Shown here piece after piece: positions 23,601-38,600 of a DNA stretch of 64,000 nt. The stretch is taken from positions 29,668,484-29,732,483 of the forward strand of contig NC_088307.1 of the NCBI RefSeq assembly GCF_032854445.1. Reading direction: 5' to 3'. Source of the stretch: Liolophura sinensis (Eukaryota; Mollusca; Polyplacophora; Chitonida; Chitonidae). The notes under the pieces were generated by a model. That model searched no databases and had not been told where the DNA came from. It worked only from the letters and a program-made list of their open reading frames with translations. Made by a program: the position numbers and the translations under genes. Position 1 is the first letter of the stretch. The number at the start of each line of letters is the position of its first letter.

Positions 23601-26600
23601 GACGAGCCTCTGCTATCTATTTACTTCATCTCTGACGAGCCTCTACCATTTACTTCATATCTGACGAACCTCTTCTATGTACTTCATGTCTGATGAGTCG
23701 CCGCTTTTATTGCTTCATGTCTGACGTGCCTCCACCATTTACTTCCTGTCTGACGAGCCTTTGCTATTTATTTCTGTCATATCTGAGGTGCCTCTACCAT
23801 TTACTTCATGTCTGACGAGCCTCTGCTATTTACTTCATGTCTGACGAGCCTGCGCTATTTACTTTATATCTGACCAGCCTCTCCTATTTATTTTATGTCT
23901 GACGAGTCTCCGCTATTGACTTAATGTTTGACGAGCCCCTACTATTTACTTTACCTCTGACGATCCTCTGCTATTTTCTTCATCTCTGTCCAGCCTTTCA
24001 CTTCTTGTCTGTCGAGCCTCTACCATTTCCTGCATGTGTGATGAGCCTCTACCATTTACTGCATGTCTGTCGAGCCTCTACCATTTACTTCACGTCTGTC
24101 GAGCCCCTGCTATCTATATATTTCATGTCTGACGAGCCTCTGCTATCTATTTACTTTATGTCTGACGAGCCTTTGCTATTTACTTCATCTCTGACGAGCC
24201 TCCTCTATATACTTCATGTCTGACGAGCCTCTGCTATCTATATACTTCATGTCTGTCGAGCCTCTGCTATCTATTTACTTTATGTCTGACGAGTCCCCGC
24301 TATTTACTTCATGCCTGACGAGCCTCTACTATTTACTTCATGTCTGACGAGTGTCCGCTATTTGCTTCATGTCTGACGAGTCACTACCATTTACTTCCTG
24401 TCTGACGAGCCTCTGCTATTTACTTCATGTCTGACGAGTGTCCGCTATTTACTTCATGTCTGACGAGCCTCTACCATTTACTTCCGGTCTGACGAGCCTC
24501 TGCTATTTACTTCATGTCTGACGAGCCTGTGTTATTTACTTTATGTCTGACAAGCCTCTGGTAACTGTTTACTTCATGTCCGACGAGTCTCCGCCATTTT
24601 CTTCATCTCTGACGAGCCTCTGCTTTTCACTTTCATGTCTTACGAGCCTTTACCATTTACTTCCTGTGTGTCGAGCCTCTGCTATTTACTTCATGTCTGA
24701 CGAGCCTCTGATATTAACTTCTTCTCTGACGGGCGTCTGCTATTTACTTCATGTCTGACGAGCCTCTGCTATTTACTTCATGTTCGACGAATCTCTACTA
24801 TTTACTTCATGTCTGACGAGCCTCTGCTATTAACTTCATCTCTGACGAGCCTCTGCTAATTACTTCACGTCTGACGAGTCTCTGCTATTTACTTCATGTC
24901 CGTCGAGCTTCGGCTATTTACTTTATCTCTGACGAGCCTCTGCTATTTACTTCATGTCTGACGAGCCTCTTCTATCTATATACTTCATGTCTGACGAGTC
25001 TCTGCTATCTACTTCATGTCTGACGAGCCTTTTTACGGCGTGTTTGACTCATGGAAACATAAGAAACGGTGATTCAGTGTATTTGTTTGTACAGCTGTCA
25101 AAAAATTCACCAACGCGAAAAGCTCATAAGTCTGAAACAAAATGTTCCGTTTCAGGTTATGTACTCGTTCAGTATGTTGTAGCCTACAAAGGTTTCCTTG
25201 ACAACTTTTTTGATAAGTTTTAGGATTTAAAATGCTTGAAGAAGATTTATTCGGATGAAGTGATACCAGTATCGTATAGTCTCTGTCAGTCAACTTTTTT
25301 GTGCTCATCTCATAAATGAATTAAACGCGCGCTGAGTTTTATATCCTGATCAGTATTAAGCTGGACGGCTGTCCTCAGATCTTTGAATCATCTCTGTTGT
25401 ATTCTTGTCTCATCTGCTTTTGTTCATAATCTTACAGAATGCCTTTGGATTTGGGGGAAATAGAGCTCATCTAAACCAAAATGGTAAGTAACTTTTAATG
25501 TTGATAGGTTTGGGATGTTTAGGGGGAAAGCAGTTACCCTTTCCACCGAGCACACCACCCTCCCAGGTCACATAACACTCCTCCATAACTTCACTGTCCT
25601 AGCTGATGCCACTGTCCTAGCTGACGTCACTGACCTAGTTGACGCCAATTTCCTAGCTGATGTAACATTCCTAGCTTACGCCAATTTCCCAGCTGATGTA
25701 ACATTCCTGGCTTACGCCAATTTCCCAGCTGATGTAACATTCCTAGCTTACGCCATTTTCCCAGCTGATGTAACATTCCTAGCTTACGCCAGTTTCCCAG
25801 CTGATGTAACATTCCTGGCTTACGCCAATTTCCCAGCTGATGTAACATTCCTAGCTTACGCCATTTTCCCAGCTGATGTAACATTCCTAGCTTACGCCAA
25901 TTTCCCAGCTGATGTAACATTACCAGCTTACGCCAATTTCCCAGCTGATGTAACATTACCAGCTTACGCCAATTTCCCAGCTGATGTAACATTCCTAGCT
26001 TGCTCCAATTTCCCAGCTGATGTAACTCTCATAGCTGACACCAATTTCCCAGCTGATGTAACTCTCATAGCTGACACCAATTTCCTAGCTGACGTCACTC
26101 TCATAGCTGATACCATTTTCTTAGCTGATATCAATTTCCTGGTTGACGTCACGTTCCTAACTGACGTCACTCTCATAGGGGATGCCATTCTCCTAGCCCA
26201 TGTAACTCTCCTAGTGTCTTGTGAAATAATAGGCCTATGTATACCTCAGATCCGTACGTAGACGCTCATGTCCCAGTTATCGTCTTGTGAAATGGGCCTA
26301 TGTATACTTTAGATCTGTACGTAGACACACATGCCTCAGTTACCGTCTTATGAAATGGGCCTATGTATACGTTAGATCCGTACTTAGACACTTAAGTCTC
26401 AGTTATAGTCTGGTGAAATAGGCCAATGTACACCTTAGATCCCTATGTAGAGGCTCATGTCTCAGTTATGGCCTGGTGAAATAGGACTATATATAATTTA
26501 TTTTCGAACGTACACGCTCATGTCTCAGTTATTGTCTTGTGAAATAGGCCAATGTATACCTTAGATCCTATATAGAAGCTCATGTCTCAGTTATGGTCTG

Positions 26601-29600
26601 GTGAAATAGGACTATATATAATTTATTTTCGAACGTACACGCTCATGTCTCAGTTATTGTCATGTGAAATAGACCTATGTATAGGTCAGATCCGTCCGTA
26701 GACGCCCATGACTCAGTACATTATATGTTTTTGTAGCCAATCATATTGCCTCAGTGATCAATCTGTGCCCGACCTATCTGATTGGCCTAGAACATTAGAG
26801 AGCTAGCGACAGGCCAGTTAGCTACAACCTACTGATTTTGTGCACAGATATATTTTATATACAGACAGTTTACAGGATTCCCTGTTTCTGTAACCAACCA
26901 GTCAGGCAGTCCTCCAGTCGGGTTGTTCCGTTGATTCCGGGTAACAGTCAGCGAATGGGACCAGTCTGCATTTGTAGGCCAGTCCTAATTGGTTAATCCG
27001 CATTCACTTGCTGCCATTTGCCAAGAAAAGAAGAACTAAAGTTATATTTTAAGATTTGTCGGTTTTTTTTATACAGGTCACTCCTGGTAAACGTGGCTGA
27101 TTGAATAAAGCTTCCACTGTTTCCATTAACGTTGTAAAATGTAACGAGTCGATACGACGGATCGACAGGACGAGTCGATACGACGGATCGACAGGACGAA
27201 TCGATACGACTGATCGATACTACGAATCACACTGTCTGAATGCTGTTTGACCAATTAGAGCTGGTCCCCATGGATCACGCATACTAGTATACGCAATCCA
27301 GGGCCATTTGTACTCCGTGACTCTCTGTGTTATTTACTGGTGTTTATTGTTCTTTGCATGGTCAAAAATCACGTTTTTCTTTGACTTTCAGCGACGTTCA
27401 CCTGTGTGAAGTCCGGTGACTGGTGTTCCTTGCTGTTTTTCCTCGAGACAGCTGACAACCTGGATCTTATCTATCTTGAAGACCCGGACGAGACAAATAC
27501 GATCACTGCGGGGACTTACGACAGTGCCGGAAACGGGATTGATGGCGATGGCAGTGCAGCTTTACCCTACTTTGTTAATGTAACAATGGACTGTAGTTCG
27601 TACCCAATAACGCTCCACTCTCCGACTGGCATACCCGTCAAAGTTATGGTACGGTAACTTTATGTCAATGGACGTTTGAATTTTTGTTTTCCCTTGATTA
27701 TTTAATTATTTATTTTTTATTGATTTATTTATTCGTTTATTGTCACAAAAACATTTCTGAATAAACATTAGAGCCTGACACACACAGCGTTAGCGAAAGG
27801 TGGATTTCTTTTCGGAATGTGTACAATTCTCCAGGACTACGGTGGCGCCCTGAGTAAAGACAGAGATGAACAAATTCTTACTGTTTTCATCACAAAACTT
27901 CCAAGTTATAAACTGCCGTGTGTGAGCGGATCAAACAGAAATTAGAACAAATATTCTTGTCAAGGAATAGCACTCCTGAGGCGTTGTTAGAGCAGGTAAC
28001 ACGTTAACTTGGAATGACACATGGACAGCTGGCTTCTCAGTTGGCTGCCCCTTAAGGTTGATGTATCCCATTTATGTTTACCATATTCTTTGCCACATTT
28101 ACCCACCCTTCGTTGCGGCTGCAGAGCATTCGTCAGGCCTACTGATTATCTGACACGTCTACTTGGCTTTTGTCCCGTCTACTGACCATTCCTCTTGTCT
28201 GCTGATCATTTACCACGTCCACCGACCATTTTGCAAGTTCACTGACCATTGTCACGTTCACTGACCATTCAGCACGCCTACTGGACATTTGTCACGTCCA
28301 CAAACCATTTCTCACTTCCACGGATCATCTTTAGCATCTGCTGACTATGTGTCATGTCCGTTGGCCAATTGCCACGTCTGGTAACGACTCGTCATGTCCA
28401 CTGACCATTTTTCACGCTTAATCATTATTTGCCACGTCTATTGACCAATTGTCACGTCCACAAGCCATTTGTCACTTCCACAAACCATTTGTCACATCCA
28501 AAAACCATTTGTCTCGTTTACAAACCATTTGTGACGTCCACTGGCGATTTGTCGTGTGTCATTACCATTTATCACGTCTACAGATCATTTGGCAGGTGCA
28601 TTGATAATTGTCAAGTTCACTGACCATTCGGCACGCCTGTTGACCAATCCCGCACGCCGACTGACCCTTCGGCACGTCCACTGATCATTTGCCTCGTTCA
28701 CTGACCATTGTCACGTTCCAGGATCATACGACATGCCTACTGGCCATTTGTCTCGTCCATAAACCATTTGTCACGGATTAATTGTAACGCCTACTGATTA
28801 TTTGTCACACCTACTGAGCACTTGTCACGTCCACTGTCCATTTGGCACGTTTAGTGACTGACCATCTGTCATGTCTATTTACCAATTATTTTTTTTTTCA
28901 TGCACACCTTTGTTTATCTTTGTTTAGGCTCCGGACGTTTTCCAGATCAAGGTGATGGCGAAAGCCAAATATCAAGCCCCATTTTTTGGCGATGTGGTTA
29001 CCATTGATGACACGAGATACAGCCCCATGTGCAACTGCAGTGAAGCAGAATTTTCTCAAATTACAGAAAATATAATAGTATCCGGGTAAGTTGTGTATTA
29101 GATATATCTACAAAATTCATGCATGCAACACGTCCACAACGTTCAACTAGACAAAATATCCACAAAAGTCATTCAGATAACACATCCACACCGTTTAACT
29201 AGATAACACATCCACAAAGTTCATTGACACAACACACTCACAAGGTACAGCTAGATTTATTTATTTATTTATTTGATTGGTGTTTTACGCCGTATTAAAA
29301 CATATTTCACTTTTACGAAGGCGGCCAGCATTATGGTGGGAGGAAACCGGGCAGAGCCCGGGGGAAAGGTACAACTAGATGATTTATCCACAACCACCAA
29401 TAAACTAATACATGCACACACGTTAACTGGAAAATACTTCGGCAACCTTATACCAGATAAAAACCTCCACAACCTCTGACAAGATAATACCTCCACCACC
29501 TCTAACTACATAAAACCTCCAGAACTCCTAATCACATAATACCTCCACAACCTCTGACCAGATAAAACCTGCTCAACCTCTAACCAAATAATACCTCTAA

Positions 29601-32600
29601 AACCTCGAGCCAGATAATACGTCCACTCATCTTTACCCGATAAAACCTCCACAACATCTAACCAGATAATACCTCTACAACCTCTAACCAGATAAAACTT
29701 CCACATCTCCTAACCAGATAATCCCTTCACAACCTCTAACCAGATAATACCTTTACAACATCTAACCAGATAATACCTCCACAACCTCTAACCAGATAAT
29801 ACCTTCACAACCTCTAACCAGATAATACCTCCACAACCTCTAACCAGATAATACCTTCACAACCTCTAACCATATAATACCTCCTTAATCCCTAACAAGA
29901 CAATACCTCCACAACCTCTAACCAGATATTACCTCCACAACCTCTAACCAGATAATACTTCCACAACCTCTAACCAGATATTACCTCCACAACCTCTAAC
30001 CAGATAATACTTCCACAACCTCTAACCAGATAATACTTCCACAACCTCTAACCAGATATTACCTCCACAACCTCTAACCAGATAATACTTCCACAACCTC
30101 TAACCAGATATTACTTCCACAACCTCTAACCAGATAATACTTCCACAACCTCTAACCAGATAATACCTCCACAACCTCTAACCAGATAATACATCCACAA
30201 CATCTCACCACATAATACCTCCTCAACATCTAACCAGATAATACCTCCACAACCCCTAACCAGATAAAACTTCCACATCTCCTAACCAGATAATCCCTTC
30301 ACAACCTCTAACCAGATAATACCTTTACAACATCTAACCAGATAATACCTCCACAACCTCTAACCAGATAATACCTTCACAACCTCTAACCAGATAATAC
30401 CTCCACAACCTCTAACCAGATAATACCTTCACAACCTCTAACCATATAATACCTCCTTAATCCCTAACAAGACAATACCTCCACAACCTCTAACCAGATA
30501 TTACCTCCACAACCTCTAACCAGATAATACTTCCACAACCTCTAACCAGATATTACCTCCACAACCTCTAACCAGATAATACTTCCACAACCTCTAACCA
30601 GATAATACTTCCACAACCTCTAACCAGATATTACCTCCACAACCTCTAACCAGATAATACTTCCACAACCTCTAACCAGATATTACTTCCACAACCTCTA
30701 ACCAGATAATACTTCCACAACCTCTAACCAGATAATACCTCCACAACCTCTAACCAGATAATACATCCACAGCTTTTAACCAGATAATACCTTTAGAGCA
30801 TTCCACCAGAAAATACATCCATAATCTTCGACCAGGTGATACATTCATAACATTCAGCCAGATAACACAACCATAGCATTCAGCCAGATAACACATCCAC
30901 AACACTTAGCCAGATAACACATCCATAACACTTAACCAGATAACACCTCCATAACATTCAGCCAGATAACACATCCAAAACATTCAGCCAGATAACACAT
31001 CCACAACACTTAGCCGGATAACACATCCATAACATTCAGCCAGATAACACATTCATACCATTCACCCAGATAACACATCCATACCATACAGCCAGATAAC
31101 ACATCCATAACACATAGACCAGTAATAAATCCATAACACTTAGCCAGATAACACGTTCATAACATTCAGCCACATAAAACATTCATAACATTCAGCCAGA
31201 TAACACCCCCATAGCATTCAGCCAGATAACACATCCATAACACTCAGATCCATAACATTCACCCAAATAACACATCCAAAACATTCAGGCAGAAAATATA
31301 TTCATAGCATTCAGCCAGATAACACATCAATAGCATTCAGTCAGATAACACATCAATAGCATTCAGTCAGATAACACATCCATAACATTCAGCCAGATAA
31401 CACATCCATAACATTCAGCCAGATAACACATTCATAACACTTAGCCAGATAACACATCCATAACATTCAGCCAGATAACACATCCATAACATTCAGCCAG
31501 ATAACACATCCATGACACTAACCCAGATAACACATCCATAACACTTAACCAGATAACACATCCATATCATTCAGCCACATAACACATCCATAACATTCAG
31601 CCAGGTAGTACATCCATACCATTTAGCCAAATAACACATCCATAACATTTAGCCAGATAACACATCCATAACATTTAGCCAGATAACACATCCATAACAT
31701 TCAGCCAGATAACACATCCATAACATTTAGCCAGATAACACATCCATAACATTTAGCCAGATAACACATCCATAACATTCAGCCAGATAACACATCCATA
31801 TCATTCAGTGAGATAGTACATCCATAACATTTAGCCAGGTAACACATGCATAACATTCAGCCAGATAACACATTCATAACACTTAGCCAGATAACACATC
31901 CATAACATTCAGCCCGATAACACACCCATAACATTCAGCCACATAACACATCCATGACACTTACCCAGATAACACATCCATAACACTTACCCAGATAACA
32001 CATCCATAACATTTAGCCAGATAACACATCCATAACATTTAGCCAGATAACACATCCATAACATTTAGCCAGATAACACATCCATAACATTCAACCAGAT
32101 AACACATCCAAAACATTCAGGCAGAGAACACACCCATAATTTTCATCCAGATAACACATCCAAAACATTCAACCAGAAAATGCATTCTTAACATTCAGCC
32201 ACATAACACATTCATAACACTTAGCCAGATAATACATCCATAACACTTAGCCAGATAATACATCCATAACATTCAGCCAGATAACACATCCATAACACTT
32301 AGCCGGAGAACACATCCATAACATTCAGCCAGATAACACATCGATAACGTTCAGCCAGATAACACATCCATAGCATTCAGGCAGATAACACATCCATAAC
32401 ATTTAGCCAGATAGCACATTAATAACACTTAGCCGGATAACACATCCACAGCATTCAGCCAGATAACACATCCATAACATTTAGCCAGATAACACATCCA
32501 TAACACTTAGCCGGAGAACACATCCATAACATTCAGCCAGATAACACATCGATAACGTTCAGCCAGATAACACATCCATAGCATTCAGCCAGATAGCACA

Positions 32601-35600
32601 TTAATAACACTTAGCCGGATAACACATCCATAGCATTCAGCCAGATAACACATCCATAACATTCAGCCAGACAACACATCCATAACACTTAGCCGGATTC
32701 ACACACATGATATATCCACGACCGTTTACCTGATAATGCAGATAGATGTACACTAGAATATATCTGCAAATACATAAAGAAAATGCGTTAAACATCCATA
32801 TAGAATGTCTTGTGTTTTAAAATATATAGCAGTACTTTGGAGGTTTTTTATTTACTACTAGTAATTATGTATATTATTTATTTCTTGTATTTTTGAATAG
32901 TTCTGTACGGACGTCACACTTTTGTGTAGGAGACCCGCCAGTGGCCTAAATGCATGTGCAAGAAATCCTCGTTAGAGTAAAAAATTAAATTCATCTAAAA
33001 TTTCCTTCGGTGGACTTACTCAGCCACTAGTGATTTTATTACTGTATGTCTGCTCATTTCCTTGACAGGGACATTGAGGAAGACGCCGTTGCCATTACAG
33101 AGTCAGCGGAGCTCAAAGTGTACTGGGTTGATGTCCCTTTTTTGAGCCCGGGCACCCTTACTGCTCTGGGTGCAGACACTTACTATATTCTCGTTTTAAA
33201 TCCAGATAACAGTAAGTCTCCACCAACAGGCATGAGTGTTGTTGTTCATATGTATAAAAAGACATGGCGATACATACAAACAATGTATGGCAATATGAAA
33301 AAAAAACAAGCCTTCTACAGGCATGGCGATACAAAAAAACAAACAATCTACAGACATGGCGATACTTAAAAACAAACCTTCCATAGATATGACGATACAT
33401 AAAAACAAACCTTCTACACACACTGCGATACATGAAAACAAATCGTCTACAGACATGGTGACACATAAAAACAGACCTTCTGCAGACATGGCGATGCATG
33501 AAAACAAATCTTCCATCATTCTCCACATTTCACGCGCGATTAAGTTCGTCTCTACAAACGAAAAAAAATCAGCCTTGTGTGTCTCCGGCTTTACAGACAA
33601 AGCCTGTCTGGCAATTTCTACTCTAATACACTAATCCTGTGAGGTGATCTCTACTCTCACAGACTTATCCTGTGTGGCCATCTCTACTTTCACAGACAAA
33701 TCCTGTATGGCCATCTCTACTCACACAAACAAACCCTGAATGGCCATCTCTACTCACACAGACAAATCCTCTGTGGTGATCTCTACTTTCACAGACAAAT
33801 CTTGCGTGGTGATCTCTACTTTCACAGACTTATCCTTTGTGGTCATCTCTACTCTCACAGACAAATCCTGTATGGCCATCTCTACTCACACAGACAAACC
33901 CTGAATGGCGATCTCTACTTTCACAGACAAATCCTGTGTGGTACTCTCTACTTTCACAAACAAATCCTGTATGGCCATCTCTACTATCACAGACAAATCC
34001 TAAATGGCCATCTCTACTTTCACAGACAAATCCTTTGTGGCAATCTCTACATACACAGACAAATCCTGTGAGGCCATTTCTACTCTCACAGACTTAAGTT
34101 CGTCTCTACAAACGAAAAAAAATCAGCCTTGTGTGTCTCCGGCTTTACAGACAAAGCCTGTCTGGGAATTTATACTCTCACACACTAACCCTGTGAGGTG
34201 ATCTCACAGACTTATCCGGTGTGGCCATCTCTACTCTCACAGACAAATCCTGTATGGCGATCTCGACTCACACAGACAAATTCTGAATGGCCATCTCTAC
34301 TCACACAGACAAATCCTGTGTGGCGATCTCTACTTTCACAGACAAATCATGTGTGGTGATCTCTACTATCACAGACTGATCCTGTGTGGCTATCTCTACC
34401 CGCACAGACAAATCCTGTGTGCCCATCTCTACTCACACAGACAAATCCTGTGTGGCGATCTCTATTTTTACAGACTTATCCTGTGTGGAGATCTCTACTT
34501 TCACAGACAAATCCTGTGTGGCCATCTCTACTCTCACAGACAAATCGTGTATGGCGATCTCTACTCACACAGACAAATCCTGAATGGCCATCTCTATTCA
34601 TACACACAAATCCTGTGTGGCCATCTCTACTCTCACAGACAAATCCTGTGTGGTGATCTCTACTATCACAGACAAATCCTGTGTGGCGATCTCTACTTTT
34701 ACAGACTTATCCTGTGTGGTGATCTCTACTTTTACAGACAAATTCTGTATGGTAATCTCTACTCTCACAGACTTAACCTGTGTGTCTATCTCAACCCGCA
34801 CAGAGAAATTCTGTATGGCCATGTCTACTCTCACAGACAAATCTGTGTGGCCATTTCTATTCTGACAGACAAATCCTGTGTGGCCATCTCTACTCTCACA
34901 GACAAATCCTGTGTGGCCATCTCTACTCACAGACAAATCGTGTATGGCGATCTCTACTAACACAGACAAATCCTGAATTGCCATCTCTACTCACACAGAC
35001 AAATCCTGTGTGGCGATCTCTACTTTCACAGACAAATCCTGTGTGGTGATCTCTACTATCACAGACAAATCCTTTATGACGATCTCTACTATCACAGACA
35101 AATCCTTTATGACGATCTCTACTATCACAGACAAATCCTGTATGGCCATCTCTACTCTCACAGACAAATCCTGTGTGGCGATCCCTACTCTCACAGACAA
35201 GTCGTGTATGGCCATCTCTACTCTCACAGACAAATCATGTGTGGTGATCTCTACTCACACAGACAAATCTTGTGTGGCGATCTCTACTTTTACAGACAAA
35301 TCCTATGTTTCGATCTCTACTTTCACAGACAAATCCTGTGTGGCCATCTCTACTTTTACAGATAAATTCCGTTTGGCGATCTCTACTTTCACAGACAAAT
35401 CTTGTGTTTCGATCTCTACTCACACAGACAAATCCTGTGTGGCCATCTTTACTTTCACAGACAAATCCTGTGTGTCGATCACTACTTTCACAGACAAATT
35501 CTGTGTCGCGATTTCTACTTTCACAGACAAATCCTGAATGGCCATCTCTACTCACACAGACAAATCCTGTGTGGCGATCTCTACATATACAGACAAATCC

Positions 35601-38600
35601 TGTGTGGTGATATCTACTTTCACAGACAAATCCTGTATGGTGATCTCTACTCTCACAGACTTATCCTGTGTGGCTATCTCAACCCGCACAGACAAATCCT
35701 GTATGGCCACCTCTACTCTCACAGACAAATCTGTGTGGCCATCTCTATTCTCACAGACAAATCCTGTGTTTCGATCTCTACTCTCACAGACAAACCGTGT
35801 GTGGAGATCCCTGCTCTCACAGACAAATCCTGAATGGCCATCTCTACTCTTACAAAGAAATTATGTATGGTTATCTTTACTCTTAAAGATAAAATAAAAT
35901 CAGATAAAATACTCCGGTTTTTCACTCGACATCAACGGACACGTGGAGGGACTGTATACCCCTCCATCCTACGGCCGACTTTCGGACTCTCTTTGTGTTC
36001 GTTATTTTCTAAAAATAATGGTGACATCAATGTAGCTGTTTTCTGTGCTGAATGGATGGGTCCTTCACGGGATAAATTCGTTTAATGGTTACTGAGTGAC
36101 AGGACACGGAAATATATAGTGTCGGTAAAACTCATGTCATGTAACTTACACTGACAGCCATGCATCTGCCATACTCAGTAAACATAGGTTTATGCACAAC
36201 ACAAATCTCCATTCCCCAACGGTATTTGGGTAAATACACATCGATTTTATCGTTAGGCGTTAATCAAGTATTGGAATGTCTCAGCTTATCATCCGATCTG
36301 GAATAATTAGCCTATTTGTCTACACTAACTTTAAAATAAATGTCAACTTCAGTGAGAAGTTGTTCTTTTATATTTGAATATTTCTTGTGTTACAGCTGCC
36401 ACTGGGGCGTTTGTGTTCAACTGCTATATCTGTGACGTGGCAGCGTGTAATGGCTCTCAGACCTACAATATCATCGGAGAAGACGGGTACGCAAATATTT
36501 TATATTGATTATAACCAGAACAAATGAGATGACAATACAGTACTTGTAGTTTGATATTCATAAGCTGTACACCATGCACCCACACTGGTGGAGGGGAATT
36601 AGCCTTCAGCAAAGCGGTCAAATGAGTGTCGACATGTTGTCATTGTAGTATCTAAAGTTCGTGGCACATAAGTGAGCACTAAAACAAGTACCAATGAGCA
36701 TAAGTTTTACAGGGAATTAGCCGGAACTGTTGGTTCCACACGGTTTGAGAAGCTGTGACATTTCACCCGACTGGATCTTTCAAATATGTGATGTACGGGA
36801 ATGTCCCCATGACCCACAAGGCCCGGCTGCAGCAGCAAATCTCAGGAATAATTATTTAACTTTTTACAGGTGCAGTAAAGTTGCTGGATTGAGTGGATTT
36901 TACATGCAAGGTGGCGAGCTGCGCACTGACATCTTCCAGGCTTTTAGGCTGGCCAACCAGCCCAATTTGTTTTTGTCTTGTAGCGTGGGGTACTGTTACG
37001 ATTCTGCCGATCAGAGATGTGACAATGTAAGTTAACACAAACCATAGCGTTTACGGAACAAAAAAGAAAAACCAAGCAAAACGTGGATTCACGTAGATTT
37101 AAACTGCTTATGAGTTATGACATTGGCTTAAATAATAACTTCACTATGGTGTACGTTGACGACACGGACTTGAGTAGTGAGCTTCATTATTGTGTACGAT
37201 GACGACACGGGCTTGAGAAGTGAACTGCACTATTGAGTACATGGACGACACGGACTTGAGCAGTGAGCTTCATTATTGTGTACGATGACGACACGGGCTT
37301 GAGAAGTGAACTGCACTATTGAGTACATTGACGACACGGACTTGAGTAGTGAACTTCATTATTGTGTACGATGACGACGCTGACTTGATAAGTAAACTGC
37401 ACTACTGGGTACATTGACGACACGGACTTGAGTAGTGAACTGCATTATTGTGTACGACGACGACACGGACTTAGGAAGTGAACTGTAGTATAGTGTACGT
37501 TGACGACACCGGTTTGAGGAGTGAACTGCACTATGGTGTACATTGACGACACCGGCTTGAGTAGTAGAAGTAACTGTATTATTGTGTAACATATTATTAT
37601 GAAAACACGGACTTGAGAAGCGAACTGCCCTATTGTGTATATTAACGACACTGGCTTGAGAAGTGAACTGCATTATTGTGTACGTTGACGACACTGTCTT
37701 GAGTAGTGAACGTCACTACTGTGTACGATGACAACGCCAACTGGATTGTATGTCACATATAAGAAACTTGAGACAGAACTTTGACTATCAAAGAGTCCAA
37801 AGGAAAGAAATTTTTTAAAAAATTCTTTTCAGTACTGTGCCTTCAATACAGGCCGCAGGAAGAAGCGACAAGCTGACCAAAGCAGCGATGAGAATATTGA
37901 AAACATCAGCGCCGGCTTCACGATCACGGTAAATAACAATCGACCGGGAAACCCTTCGGAGGTCATTCTACAGAGAGAGACTGCAACACAAAAACCAGGT
38001 ATTAACACCTACTCAGTTTTCCTCACACCACACGTGTCCACACACCTAGGTACAGGCAACTAACCCGCGTTGATCACACACTTCCGCACACCTGGGTATA
38101 AGCAACTGACCCGTGTTGATCATATCACACTCACTCCCACATCTGGGCTCAAACAACTTACTCTTGATGATCACATCACACTTGTCCTCACATATTGACC
38201 CCTGTTGATCACATCACACTCGTCCTCACACCTGAGTGCAAACAACTGACCCGTGCTGATAACATCACACTTGTCCTCAGACATTGAACCCTATTGATCA
38301 CGTCACACTTGTCCTCTCACCGTGACCTGCGTTGATCACACCTTACTTGTCCTAACATCCAGACTCCTGTTGATCACACCACATTCGTTCCCACACCTGG
38401 CTATAAAGAAATGACCCATGTTGATTACATGGCACCTGTCCTCACACCTAGGTGTATACAACTGACCTATGTTAAACACATCACACTTGTCCCCACACCT
38501 TGACCCGTGTTGATCATATCACACATGTCCTCAGACCTTGACCAGAATTTATCACATCACACTTGTCCCCATATCTTGACCCGTGTTGATCATATCACAA

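Noticed and set aside
25515-26261. 248-codon frame just after ZP exon 2
   Set aside because: It is the 36-bp array in intron 2. Exon 2 has a strong donor and its frame meets TAA at once.
27649-27657. Alternative donor GTAACT at 27654 for ZP exon 3
   Set aside because: It shifts exon 4 into a frame with an early stop; the GTACGG donor keeps phase.
34349-34960. 203-codon frame and its neighbours in intron 5
   Set aside because: 33-bp repeat unit with no stop; adjacent frames on both strands are equally open.
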